Positions 38,640 to 46,783 of a stretch of DNA of 64,000 bases are shown piece after piece. The stretch is from Nocardioides cavernae. Lineage in GTDB: Bacteria > Actinomycetota > Actinomycetes > Propionibacteriales > Nocardioidaceae. Position numbers and translations under genes: made by a program. How positions within the stretch are numbered: position 1 is the first letter of the stretch; each line of letters starts with the position of its first letter. Under the pieces are notes generated by a model. That model saw nothing but the letters and a program-made list of their open reading frames with translations. It had not been told where the DNA came from and made no database searches. Location: assembly GCF_016907475.1 (NCBI RefSeq), contig NZ_JAFBCA010000001.1, forward strand, positions 4,154,001-4,218,000, in the 5' to 3' direction.

Positions 38640-39230
38640 TCAGACTGTCGGCCCCGGAGTGAAGCGCTCGTCCATGGCCGCGCGGATCGCGGCGTCGGGC
38701 TCCCGATCGAGGTAGACCAGCCGGATCGCGTCGGGGTCGTCGTTGCCGGCGTCCGGCCCGCTCCACACGAGGGTCAGGCCGGACTTCTCCGCCGTACGAC
38801 GCGAGGCGACGTTGATGTCGAGCAGGTAGGCCAGCACCGGTCGGTCGGGGACCACGTCGTGGGCGGCCTCCAACGCGGCGCCGGCCGCCTCAGCGGCATA
38901 GCCGCGGCCGCGCACGGACGACTCGAAGCGGTAGTAGAGGTTCCACCAGGGCTGACCCGCCACGACGGCGCACCCGGCCATCCCGATCACCGGACCGGCC
39001 GCCGAGTCCCGGACGCACCAGTAGCCGAGACCGTGCGCCCAGTCGACCTCGCTCGCGTCGAGCGACTGCTGCGTCCGGGCGAGGTCGAGGTGGCGTCCCT
39101 GCGGGAAGTGCGCCCAGCTCGCCGGGTCGGCGTGGATGCGGTGGAGGTCACCCAGGTCGTCCTGCACCGGCTCGTCCAGCCACAGCCGCTCGGTCCGGAT
39201 ATGGCGCCAGTCGGTCACGCCTCCGCTCAC
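38640..39230 (-). CDS. GNAT-family acetyltransferase (RimJ/RimL-like)
   Basis: 196 residues. RTERLWLDEPVQDDLGDLHRI at the start, RGRGYAAEAAGAALEA as the acetyl-CoA loop and NVASRRTAEKSGL near the end are the RimJ/RimL pattern. The start is GTG 39230, overlapping the thioesterase stop (GTGA); GTG 39218 is an alternative. The N-terminus of ribosomal proteins, an aminoglycoside or a small amine could be the substrate. Confidence 0.87.
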   Translation of the reverse strand: MSGGVTDWRHIRTERLWLDEPVQDDLGDLHRIHADPASWAHFPQGRHLDLARTQQSLDASEVDWAHGLGYWCVRDSAAGPVIGMAGCAVVAGQPWWNLYYRFESSVRGRGYAAEAAGAALEAAHDVVPDRPVLAYLLDINVASRRTAEKSGLTLVWSGPDAGNDDPDAIRLVYLDREPDAAIRAAMDERFTPGPTV

Positions 39231-39724
39231 TCCTCGCGGCCCTGGTCGATCTCCGTCTTGCGCGCCAGCCGGTGCGCGCGGCGGATCTCGGCCTCGCGCT
39301 GACGTCGTACGTCACCCGTGGTCTCGGTCTCCAGCGGCGGCACGGGGCGCGGGTGCCCCTCCTCGTCGATGGCGACGAAGACGAAGTAGGCGCTGGCGAC
39401 GTGCACCGGCTCGTCGCTCGCGTTGCCCCAGGGCTGCGCCTCCACGCGCACGCCGATCTCCATCGACGAGCGCCCGGCCCAGTTGACCTGGGAGTAGGTC
39501 TTGATGATGTCGCCGACGTGGACCGGCGCGAGGAAGGTCATCTCGTCCATCGCCGCGGTGACCGCCGGCCCGCCGCTGTGCCGGTGCGCCACGGCGCCCG
39601 CCGTGGAGTCCGCGAGCTTCATGATCTCGCCGCCGTGGACGTTGCCCAGCAGGTTGGCCTCGCTCGAGTGGGCCATGATCCCCAGGCTCACCCGGCTGTA
39701 CGACGTGGGTCGCCCATCGCTCAT
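39227..39724 (-). CDS. Hotdog-fold acyl-CoA thioesterase
   Basis: 165 residues. The hotdog helix EANLLGNVHGGEIMKLAD and the following DEMTFLAPVHVGDII match the YciA/BACH acyl-CoA hydrolases, which release fatty acids from CoA. The C-terminus is a charged helix (RRQREAEIRRAHRLARKTE). I started at ATG 39724 (MSDGRPTSYSRV); a longer frame to 39754 gives an atypical start. Translationally coupled to the acetyltransferase. Divergent from the second LCP gene. Confidence 0.88.
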   Translation of the reverse strand: MSDGRPTSYSRVSLGIMAHSSEANLLGNVHGGEIMKLADSTAGAVAHRHSGGPAVTAAMDEMTFLAPVHVGDIIKTYSQVNWAGRSSMEIGVRVEAQPWGNASDEPVHVASAYFVFVAIDEEGHPRPVPPLETETTGDVRRQREAEIRRAHRLARKTEIDQGREE

Positions 39725-39829
39725 GCACGTACTCGCTTCGCTCCGTGCGCGCACGAGGCACCCGACGCGCAGTGCTGGACGACTCGCTCGCTGCGCTCGC
39801 TCATGACCCGCACGGTAGCGTCATCGCCC

Positions 39830-41041
39830 ATGGCTGATCGTCCGCAGGGCTCCGGGGTGCCCGAGAAGGGAACACCCGAGTACGACTGGCTCTACGGGAG
39901 CCAGTCCAAGAGCCCGCCGAGCGACGCCACGCAGCGCGTCGAGGCGCAGCAGTCCCAGGGCGGCCGCTCCGACGAGACCCGGGTGATGCCGGTCGCCCGT
40001 CGCGAGGCACGCGGCTCGGGCGGCCAGCCGCCCGCCCCTGCACGTACGCCGGCGCCGGCCCCGCCGCCGCGGCCGAAGAAGACGAAGAAGCGCGGCCGGC
40101 GTCTCGGCCTCGGCCTGATCCCCCTCGTGCTGATCCTGCTGCTCGTCTACCTCCTGGGCGTCCCGCTCTACCACTGGACGAAGATCGACAAGGTCGACGC
40201 CGCGCCCAGTGGCGACCGCCCCGGCGACCAGCCCGGCACCAACTACCTCATCGTCGGCTCCGACAAGGCCGACGACCTCACCGACGAGCAGCGCAAGGCG
40301 CTGCAGACCGGCGAGCGCGGCGGCACCAACACCGACACGATCATCGTGCTCCACACCGGCTCCGGCGGCCGCACGATGATGTCGATCCCCCGCGACACCC
40401 TCGTCGACGTCCCCGACGGTGGCACGCAGATGATCAACGCCGCCTTCGCGAGCGGCGGCGCCCCCCTGCTTGTCCAGCGGGTGGAGGCGCTGACCGGCAT
40501 CCACATCGACCACTACGTCGAGCTCGGGTTCGGCAGCGTCATCAACACCGTCGACGCGTTCGGCGGGGTGGAGATCTGCCCGAAGCAGGACATGAAGGAC
40601 CCGATGGCGCGCCTCGACATCAAGAAGGGCTGCCAGGAGGTCGACGGCCAGACCGCGCTGGCGTACTCGCGCTCGCGCCACGTGACGGCGCTCAGCGACC
40701 TCGACCGCGTGGCCCGCCAGCGCGAGGTCATCAGCGCGATCGGCGACGAGGCGCTCTCGCCGTGGACCTTCGTGAACCCTGTGCGCTACTGGCAGATCAA
40801 CGACGCCGCGACCGGCGCCATCCGCATCGACGAGGACATGAACCCCTTCGACCTCGGTAGGTTCGCCCTCGCCATGACGGGTGAGAGCCAGACCTGCACG
40901 ATGCCCAACCTGCCGGCGCCGAGCGACCCCAACCGGATCGTCGCCGATCCCGACCGGGCACCCGCGCTGTTCAACGCGATCATCGACGACTCCACGGTGC
41001 CGAAGAACGCCTGCACGCCGACGGGCCGCGCTCGCCAGTAG
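39830..41041 (+). CDS. LytR-CpsA-Psr (LCP) family protein, single-span form
   Basis: 403 residues. A cytoplasmic Pro/Lys-rich part (PAPAPPPRPKKTKKRGRR) leads into one membrane span (about 87-108), then the LCP domain with TDTIIVLHTGSGGRTMMSIPRD and ALAYSRSRH. The late Cys pair (EICPKQD and KGCQEVD) is common in actinobacterial LCPs. ATG 39830 (MADRPQGSGVPEK) is taken; TAGCGT lies eight bases upstream, so the leader would be one or two bases. It may attach a different polymer from the first LCP. A 23-base hairpin follows the stop. Confidence 0.9.
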   Translation: MADRPQGSGVPEKGTPEYDWLYGSQSKSPPSDATQRVEAQQSQGGRSDETRVMPVARREARGSGGQPPAPARTPAPAPPPRPKKTKKRGRRLGLGLIPLVLILLLVYLLGVPLYHWTKIDKVDAAPSGDRPGDQPGTNYLIVGSDKADDLTDEQRKALQTGERGGTNTDTIIVLHTGSGGRTMMSIPRDTLVDVPDGGTQMINAAFASGGAPLLVQRVEALTGIHIDHYVELGFGSVINTVDAFGGVEICPKQDMKDPMARLDIKKGCQEVDGQTALAYSRSRHVTALSDLDRVARQREVISAIGDEALSPWTFVNPVRYWQINDAATGAIRIDEDMNPFDLGRFALAMTGESQTCTMPNLPAPSDPNRIVADPDRAPALFNAIIDDSTVPKNACTPTGRARQ

Positions 41042-41060
41042 GGCGCCGCTCCTGCTCGAC

Positions 41061-41120
41061 CACCAGCGGTGGTCCAGCCACCTTCCGCACGCCGGACAGG
41101 TGGCTGGGCCACCGCTGGTG
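41061..41120 (+). terminator. 23-base hairpin downstream of the second LCP gene
   Basis: Arms 41061-41083 and 41098-41120 pair over their whole length with one G-U in RNA, loop of 14 bases. The stem starts 20 bases after the LCP stop. No U tract follows. Probably a strong terminator or mRNA end. Confidence 0.65.
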
Positions 41121-41167
41121 CGTTCACCAACAATTTCCTTGTCCACGAATCACTCCCGGCGTACGCT

Positions 41168-41189
41168 TACGATATATCGCGATACGTCA
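41168..41189. promoter_or_regulatory. Palindrome (TATCGCGATA) upstream of PadR gene, candidate autoregulatory operator
   Basis: The exact 10-base palindrome TATCGCGATA (41175-41184) sits in a run of A and T (TACGATATATCGCGATACG) that stands out from the GC-rich surroundings, 77 bases before the PadR start. PadR proteins commonly repress their own operon from such AT-rich dyads. The link is inferred. Confidence 0.45.
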
Positions 41190-41260
41190 CCGATAGTTCA
41201 CGACGTACCGCTCCACCAGACATCTCCACCACACCATCTCCACCAATCGAGGGAGCACCC

Positions 41261-41992
41261 ATGGGACACCAATGGCCCGGGGCCGACTGGCCCGAGAACA
41301 ACGACGACAACACGAGCAACGCCGGCGGCGACCGGGGCGAGCGCGACTACCGCCGCCCGGCCGGCAACGACTGGACCAGCTGGGGCCAGGCCCTCTCCGG
41401 TGGCGGCGGCCGCGGCCGCCGTGCCGGCGGTCCTCCGCCGTGGCTCGGCGAGATCTTCGGCAACGCGTTCGCCCCGCAGCGCCCGCCGCAGCGCGGCCCG
41501 CGGGTGCGCCGCGGTGACGTGCGCACCGCGATCATCGACGTGCTGCACCGCGCCCGGAAGGCCGACGAGTCGATCAACGGCTACCAGGTGATCCAGGAGA
41601 TCGCCGAGCTCAGCAACGGCGAGTGGCGCCCCTCCCCCGGCTCGGTCTATCCGACCATCCAGCAGCTGCAGGACGAGGGCCTCGTGGAGTCCGACGACGA
41701 GCGCGGGCGTCGCACGATCCGGCTCACCGACTCGGGCGCCGCCTGGGCCGAGGAGAACGGCACCGACCTCGCCGCCGTGTGGGCGCCCTTCGCCCGCACC
41801 GAGGAGGTCCCCTCGGACCAGCCGTCCGGCCACGCTGACATCAAGAGCGAGATCGGGCAGGTCGTCAGCGCGGTCTGGCAGCTCGCCACCCAGGGTTCGG
41901 AGCAGCAGAAGAAGGCCGCCCTCGACGTGCTCGTCGACACCCGCCGCCGGCTCTACGGCATCCTCGCGGACGGACGGGACGGCGAGCGATGA
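41261..41992 (+). CDS. PadR-family transcription regulator
   Basis: 243 residues. A Gly/Trp/Arg-rich N-terminal part (about 1-80) precedes a PadR winged helix (RGDVRTAIIDVLHRA; SPGSVYPTIQQLQDEGLV; GRRTIRLTDSG, about 85-170) and a C-terminal dimerisation helix. GAGGGA lies seven bases before ATG 41261. The ATGA overlap with the DUF1707 gene shows one operon. Related pairs respond to envelope stress or drugs in other actinobacteria. The N-terminal Gly/Trp/Asn-rich extension is longer than in classical PadR. Confidence 0.88.
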   Translation: MGHQWPGADWPENNDDNTSNAGGDRGERDYRRPAGNDWTSWGQALSGGGGRGRRAGGPPPWLGEIFGNAFAPQRPPQRGPRVRRGDVRTAIIDVLHRARKADESINGYQVIQEIAELSNGEWRPSPGSVYPTIQQLQDEGLVESDDERGRRTIRLTDSGAAWAEENGTDLAAVWAPFARTEEVPSDQPSGHADIKSEIGQVVSAVWQLATQGSEQQKKAALDVLVDTRRRLYGILADGRDGER

Positions 41993-42414
41993 ACGCGCCC
42001 GATCCGCGCATGCGGATCGCCGACAGCGACCGGGAGCGCGCGATGGGCGAGCTCGCGATGCACTACGCCGACGGGCGCCTCGAGCACGAGGAGTACGACG
42101 AGCGGCTGGACGCCATCTGGACGGCCCGGACGCGCGCCGACCTGGCGGTGCTGTTCAGCGACCTGCCCCGCCCCCAGGCCGCGCAGCCCGCACGCACGCC
42201 CGTCCGTGCACCGGGCCGACCCGGTTGGCGGTCGAGGTTCCCGCTGCTGCCGGTGCTCGCCGTCCTGATCGTCCTCAGCGTGATCGCTGACGCGCCGTTG
42301 TTCCTGCTGATCTTCCCGCTGATGTGGTTCGCGCACCGCCGTCGCGGTCCGTGGGCGCCGCCCCCGCCGGGCCGCGCCGACTACCGGCGCCACGGGCGCC
42401 CGCACGGCCGCTAG
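41989..42414 (+). CDS. DUF1707 domain membrane protein
   Basis: 141 residues. The opening MRIADSDRERAMGELAMHYADGRLEHEEYDERLDAIW region is the DUF1707 domain (SHOCT-like, actinobacterial), followed by a Pro/Arg linker and one or two membrane segments (LLPVLAVLIVLSVIA; LFLLIFPLMWFA) and a basic tail. ATG 41989 overlaps the PadR stop. The domain often appears in proteins controlled by PadR-like repressors; function unknown. Confidence 0.85.
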   Translation: MNAPDPRMRIADSDRERAMGELAMHYADGRLEHEEYDERLDAIWTARTRADLAVLFSDLPRPQAAQPARTPVRAPGRPGWRSRFPLLPVLAVLIVLSVIADAPLFLLIFPLMWFAHRRRGPWAPPPPGRADYRRHGRPHGR

Positions 42415-42457
42415 ACCGACCCACCCGTAGGACGGTCCCGTCTGCGACGATGGGGCC

Positions 42458-42997
42458 GTGACGTGGGAGGCGAGGGTGGTGCGCGCGCGTGCGCCGTACG
42501 CCCTCGCCCGCGCCGTGGCGGCGACGACCGTCGCCGTCACCGGCGCCACCACGGCCCACACCTGGGCCGGCGGTGACGTGCCCACCGGCCCCGGCCTGGC
42601 GCTGGTCGCCGCCGTGGTCCTCGGTGCGAGCGTGCTGGTCTTCCGGCGCGACGTGCCCGGGTGGGCCCTGCTGCCCGCGGTGGCCGCGGCCCAGCTCGGG
42701 GTGCACGAGTCGTTCGGCCTCGTGACGTCCCACGACCACACCGCCGTGGCCGCCCCCGACCCGGGCTGGTCGTGGCAGATGGTCGGCGCCCACGCCTTCG
42801 TCACGCTGCTGACCGCCGTGCTGTGGTGGGCCGGCCGACTCGCGGCGTCCTACGCCGTCTCGGTCCACGCGCACCCGGCCCTCCCGGTCCGCACCCGCGT
42901 GCCGCGCCGGCCGTCCGGCGCCACCACGCGGTCCTCGCTCGTCCTCCTGCTCGTCTCTCCGCGGCGCGGTCCGCCCCTGGCGGTCCTGTCCGCCTGA
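42458..42997 (+). CDS. Membrane protein of unknown function beside the copper genes
   Basis: 179 residues with about four hydrophobic segments (ALARAVAATTVAVTGATTAH; GLALVAAVVLGASVLVF; WALLPAVAAAQLGVHESFG; MVGAHAFVTLLTAVLWWAG) and several His in likely extracytoplasmic loops (AHTWAGG, HESFGLVTSHDHT). The setting upstream of ycnI and copC-copD suggests metal handling. GTG 42458 has GACGAT six bases upstream and no ribosome-binding site. A 7-base GAGCCCG/CGGGCTC dyad lies at its stop (42996-43011). No family recognised. Confidence 0.65.
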   Translation: MTWEARVVRARAPYALARAVAATTVAVTGATTAHTWAGGDVPTGPGLALVAAVVLGASVLVFRRDVPGWALLPAVAAAQLGVHESFGLVTSHDHTAVAAPDPGWSWQMVGAHAFVTLLTAVLWWAGRLAASYAVSVHAHPALPVRTRVPRRPSGATTRSSLVLLLVSPRRGPPLAVLSA

Positions 42998-43055
42998 GCC
43001 CGTCCGGGCTCGGGTGGTCACGCGACCCCAGACCCGCACCACACCCAGGAGAGAC

Positions 43056-43808
43056 ATGTCCATCCGTACGTTCGCGCGCCTCGGCGCCTTCCCGGCCGCA
43101 ACCGCCGCCATCGCCCTCTCGCTCGCCGCCCCGGCGAGCGCGCACGTCACCGCCACGCCGTCGACGGCCGCGGCCGGCGCCTACACCGTCGTCACGTTCA
43201 GCGTCGGCCACGGCTGCGAGGGCTCGCCCACCACGAAGATCGAGATCCAGGTCCCGGAGTCGGTGCTCTCGGTGACCCCGAGCCGCAACCCCTTCTACGA
43301 CGTCGAGAAGACGATCGAGAAGCTCGACGAGCCGGTGGCCGACGCCCACGGCAACGAGGTGACCGAGCGCACCGCGTCGATCGTCTACACCGCCAGCACG
43401 CCGCTGCCCGACGGCGAGCGCGACGCCTTCGAGCTGTCCTTCCAGCTGCCCGACGCCGAGGGCGAGACACTGAGCTTCCCCACGATCCAGACCTGCCAGA
43501 AGGGCGAGACCGGCTGGACCGAGGTCCCGGCCGAGGGCCAGGACCCCGAAGAGCTCGAGAGCCCCGCACCGGCGTTCGAGATCGTGGCGGCCGAGGCCGG
43601 CGGCCACGGGGACGACGCAGCCGCCGAGCCGGCCGCGGACGCAGCAGACGAGGCGGATGAGGCGGGCGACACCGACGCGTCCGCCGAGGAGCCGGCCGAC
43701 GACGCGGGCGACTCCTCCTCGGCCCTCGGGTGGGCCGGTCTCGTGGCAGGCCTGCTCGGCCTGGCTGCCGGCGGTCTCGCCCTGGCCCGGACCCGCTCGT
43801 CGTCGTGA
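43056..43808 (+). CDS. YcnI-like (DUF1775) copper-binding protein
   Basis: 250 residues. The signal peptide ends at APASA, so the mature protein begins with His (HVTATPST); in YcnI this N-terminal His, with a nearby Glu, holds Cu(II). The DUF1775 domain follows (VGHGCEGSPTTKIEIQVPE; FELSFQLPD; PTIQTCQKGETGW), then an Ala/Asp/Glu linker and a C-terminal membrane anchor (AGLVAGLLGLAAGGLAL). AGGAG six bases before ATG 43056. Coupled to copC-copD by GTGA. Confidence 0.9.
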   Translation: MSIRTFARLGAFPAATAAIALSLAAPASAHVTATPSTAAAGAYTVVTFSVGHGCEGSPTTKIEIQVPESVLSVTPSRNPFYDVEKTIEKLDEPVADAHGNEVTERTASIVYTASTPLPDGERDAFELSFQLPDAEGETLSFPTIQTCQKGETGWTEVPAEGQDPEELESPAPAFEIVAAEAGGHGDDAAAEPAADAADEADEAGDTDASAEEPADDAGDSSSALGWAGLVAGLLGLAAGGLALARTRSSS

Positions 43809-45496
43809 CCCCTGCGGCGCGACCGGCGCGGCGGCCCCTGTCCCTCCCTCGGGGGTGGGCGCGGGTCGGCGTCGCGCTGGTCGCGCTCGCGCTCGTCGTG
43901 CTCGGGGCCGCACCGGCCTCGGCGCACGCCGAGCTGATCGACACCGACCCGGCCGAGGGCTCCGTCGTGGAGACGGCCCCCGACACCGTCACGCTGACCT
44001 TCAACGAGCCGGTGCGGCTGACGTCGCAGGAGATCGCCGTCTACGACGCGGCGGGCGACGAGGTCGGCTCCACCGCCGGCTCCAGCGGCACGGAGGTGAC
44101 CGTCGACCTCACCGGCGCGGCAGACCTCGCCGACGGCACCTACGTCGTGTCGTGGAACGTGCTCTCCGGCGACGGCCATCCCATCTCGGGCGCGCTGACC
44201 TTCTCGGTCGGCGCACCCTCCGTGTCGGTGACGGCGACGCCCGAGCCAGAGAGCTCCTCGACAGCGGTGACCGTGGTCCGCGACGTCGTCACGGTCGTCA
44301 CCTACGTCGGGCTGCTGCTCGCGGCGGGTCTTGCGCTGTTCCTCGCCCTGGTCCTCCCCCGCACGTGGGCCGGCACCGAGACGCGTGCCCGGCTGCGCCG
44401 GCTGCTGCGGTACGCCGCCGCGGCGGGCGCCGCCGGCATCGTCCTGCAGGTCCCCGTCGCGTCGGTCTACGGCCAGGGCCTCGAGCTCACGGACGTCGTG
44501 TCGGCGTTCGACCCCGGCCTGGTCGGCAACGAGCTGCTGAGCGCCCTGCTGGTGCTGGTCGGGCTGGGCGTCGCGGCGTGGTCGTCCTCGGCCGCGCCGC
44601 CGGACCGGACGCGCAGCCGGCTGCTGGCCGGTGGCGCCGTGGTGGCGCTCGTCGGCCCGTCCCTGGTCGGGCACACCCGCGCCTTCGACCCCTCGCCGCT
44701 GCTGGTCGCGGCCGACGTCCTCCACCTGGTGGCGGGTGCGACCTGGCTCGGCGGCCTCGTCGGGCTGGTGGTGTCGCTGCGGGCGCTCGCCGGACGCGAG
44801 GTCCTCGCGGCCACCACGCTCGCCCGCTTCTCGACCCTCGCCGGCGGGCTGCTGCTGGCGGTCGCCGCCACCGGCACCTTCCTCGCGTGGCGCATCGTCG
44901 GCTCGTGGTCCGGCCTGGTGGAGACCCGCTACGGCTGGCTGCTGCTCGCCAAGGTCGCGATCGCGCTGCTGGTCGCGGCCCTCGGCGGCTGGAACCGCTG
45001 GCGCACCCTGCCCGCCGTCGAGCGCGCGGCCGGCTTCGGCGACCGCGAGGCCGCCGCGGCGGCCGTCACGCGCACCGTCCGGGTCGAGGCGGTGCTGCTC
45101 GTCGCCCTCCTCGGGATCACCGGGTTCCTGGTCAACCAGTCACCCCGCCCGGCGCCGGTCACGGCCGAGTCCGGCACGACGGGGGTCGGCGTCGCCACGG
45201 CCGGCGACCTCCGCGTGCTGGCGGTGCTGGACCCCCGGCGTACGGGCTCCAACACGCTGCTCGTGCAGGTGCAGGACGCCGCGGGCGAGCCGTACGACCC
45301 GCCCGCGAACCCGGTCGTCACGCTGCGCACCGAGGGCCTCGACCTCGGCACGGTCGTGGTGCGGCCGATCGCCGCGGGCACCTACCGGGGCGAGGTCGTG
45401 GTGCCGCGCGCCGGCGAGTGGGAGGTGCAGGTCGGCCTCGCGCTCAGCCGCTTCGACAACCCGGTCACGACGGTCACGCTGACTGTTCGACCGTGA
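43805..45496 (+). CDS. CopC-CopD fusion copper protein with C-terminal FixH/YtkA-like domain
   Basis: 563 residues. After the signal peptide (ALVVLGAAPASA) the CopC domain begins with His (HAELIDTDPAEGSVV) and ends with the typical GDGHPISGALTFSV. About eight membrane spans of CopD follow (residues about 165-440; LHLVAGATWLGGLVGL is the conserved His-containing span). The last 110 residues form an exported YtkA-like beta domain (VQVQDAAGEPYDPPANPVV). It is expected to take up or buffer copper at the membrane. GTG 43805 overlaps the ycnI stop; the end overlaps the opposite lipoprotein gene by 23 bases. Confidence 0.92.
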   Translation: MTPAARPARRPLSLPRGWARVGVALVALALVVLGAAPASAHAELIDTDPAEGSVVETAPDTVTLTFNEPVRLTSQEIAVYDAAGDEVGSTAGSSGTEVTVDLTGAADLADGTYVVSWNVLSGDGHPISGALTFSVGAPSVSVTATPEPESSSTAVTVVRDVVTVVTYVGLLLAAGLALFLALVLPRTWAGTETRARLRRLLRYAAAAGAAGIVLQVPVASVYGQGLELTDVVSAFDPGLVGNELLSALLVLVGLGVAAWSSSAAPPDRTRSRLLAGGAVVALVGPSLVGHTRAFDPSPLLVAADVLHLVAGATWLGGLVGLVVSLRALAGREVLAATTLARFSTLAGGLLLAVAATGTFLAWRIVGSWSGLVETRYGWLLLAKVAIALLVAALGGWNRWRTLPAVERAAGFGDREAAAAAVTRTVRVEAVLLVALLGITGFLVNQSPRPAPVTAESGTTGVGVATAGDLRVLAVLDPRRTGSNTLLVQVQDAAGEPYDPPANPVVTLRTEGLDLGTVVVRPIAAGTYRGEVVVPRAGEWEVQVGLALSRFDNPVTTVTLTVRP

Positions 45497-46325
45497 GCTC
45501 CACCGGCACGGTGTGCAGGAAGCCGTCGACGCGCACCTGCGCGAACAGGCGGTAGTCGCCGGGGTCGGGGATCTCGGCGTGGAACGTCAGCTCGGAGCCG
45601 GCCTGGGTGACCTCGGGCGGGCCGAGCGGGTGCAGGTGCACCATCGCGCCGGTCTCGCGGTGGAAGCCGGTGACGTGGGCGTACGCCCCGAGGTAGGTGC
45701 CGAGCTCGACGGGCCGGCGGGCGGCGTCGCGCACGACCAGACGCAGCTCGCCGTTGGGGCCCGTCGTCGGGGCCTCGGCGACCGACACCGACACCGCCCG
45801 GTCGTCGGCGGCGGTGTCGCCCGGGTCGCCCGGCGGGAGGGCGAGCGGGCGGCCCAGCACGACGTGGTCGCCGTTGCCACCCTCGTCGACCGCGATGAAC
45901 TCCGTGACGACCCGGTAGCCACCGGCGTCCGGCACGTCGAAGGGCGCCGTCCAGCTGCCGTCGTCGTCGCGGGTGGGGTGCAGGTGGCGGAACACGGTGA
46001 GGTCGTCGTTGACGACGTAGAGGTGCAGCTCCTTGGTGAGCTCCTCGACGTAGTCGGTGACCGGCTCGCCCTCGTAGTCGTCGATGCGGAAGCGCAGCTC
46101 CCCGATGCCGTCGGGCTGCTCGCGGACCTGCAGGCCGGCGAGCGAGTAGCCGACCTCGCTGACGCGGGTGCCGTCGCCGACGGCCATCGACGTGTGGCCC
46201 TGGCCGGGCGCGTGGGTGTGGCCCGCCTCGACCTGACCGTCGTCGTCGCTCTCCCCCGAGCTGCACCCGGCCAGCAGGGCGCCGGCGAGCGCGAGCGGGA
46301 GGGCGTACCGGACGGCGGGCTTCAC
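45474..46325 (-). CDS. His-rich lipoprotein, probable copper-related
   Basis: 283 residues. The signal peptide ends in the lipobox LLAGC, followed by an acidic, His-containing stretch (AGHTHAPGQGHTSMAV). Two similar beta domains each hold HLHP-like motifs (VFRHLHPTRDD; MVHLHPLGPP), seen in proteins annotated as extracellular copper or secreted metal-binding factors. GGAGG nine bases before GTG 46325 supports that start over GTG 46331. Convergent with, and overlapping, copC-copD. Metal binding is inferred from the His pattern and setting. Confidence 0.8.
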   Translation of the reverse strand: MKPAVRYALPLALAGALLAGCSSGESDDDGQVEAGHTHAPGQGHTSMAVGDGTRVSEVGYSLAGLQVREQPDGIGELRFRIDDYEGEPVTDYVEELTKELHLYVVNDDLTVFRHLHPTRDDDGSWTAPFDVPDAGGYRVVTEFIAVDEGGNGDHVVLGRPLALPPGDPGDTAADDRAVSVSVAEAPTTGPNGELRLVVRDAARRPVELGTYLGAYAHVTGFHRETGAMVHLHPLGPPEVTQAGSELTFHAEIPDPGDYRLFAQVRVDGFLHTVPVELTVEQSA

Positions 46326-46419
46326 GCGCACGATCCTCCCTCACGGCACCGAGATGGTTTCGCCCGGGCGCGTCGGGGTAGCAGTGGCGTACCAGGCGGG
46401 GACTGACGAAGGGGACCAC

Positions 46420-46782
46420 ATGAGCGTGATCGAGATGAAGATGGGCGCCATCTACCAGGCGGCCCACGACGTCCTGCCCGCGAAGGCAGCGGACTTCTCC
46501 GCACGCGCGGACGCCACGTCGGGGGCGATCGACCCGATCGTGGCCCAGCTCGCGCTCGCCGGCAACCACCCGGTCGCCGGTGACCTCGCCGACCTGTCGG
46601 TCGAGCTCTTCGTCCACCTGCGCTCGATGGTCCGGACCTTCAACGACAGCGCGACGGCGCTCGACGCGATCGCCGACGACTTCGTGGGCGTCGACGCGGA
46701 CGCCGAGGCGTGGTTCGCCCAGCACCAGCAGTACGTCGGCGACCCCGAGCTCGCGCCCGAGCCGACCGCTCCGGAGGTGTGA
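46420..46782 (+). CDS. Small helical WXG100-like protein
   Basis: 120 residues, nearly all helical, starting MSVIEMKMGAIYQAAHDVLP. A helix-turn-helix of WXG100 size can be drawn, but there is no WxG motif; the C-terminus ends ADAEAWFAQHQQYVGD, a possible variant of the YxxxD/E export signal. GAAGGGG precedes ATG 46420. The following gene starts two bases after its stop, so they form a pair as WXG100-like proteins and large partners do. No ESX secretion genes are in the window. Confidence 0.6.
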   Translation: MSVIEMKMGAIYQAAHDVLPAKAADFSARADATSGAIDPIVAQLALAGNHPVAGDLADLSVELFVHLRSMVRTFNDSATALDAIADDFVGVDADAEAWFAQHQQYVGDPELAPEPTAPEV

Positions 46783-46783
46783 G

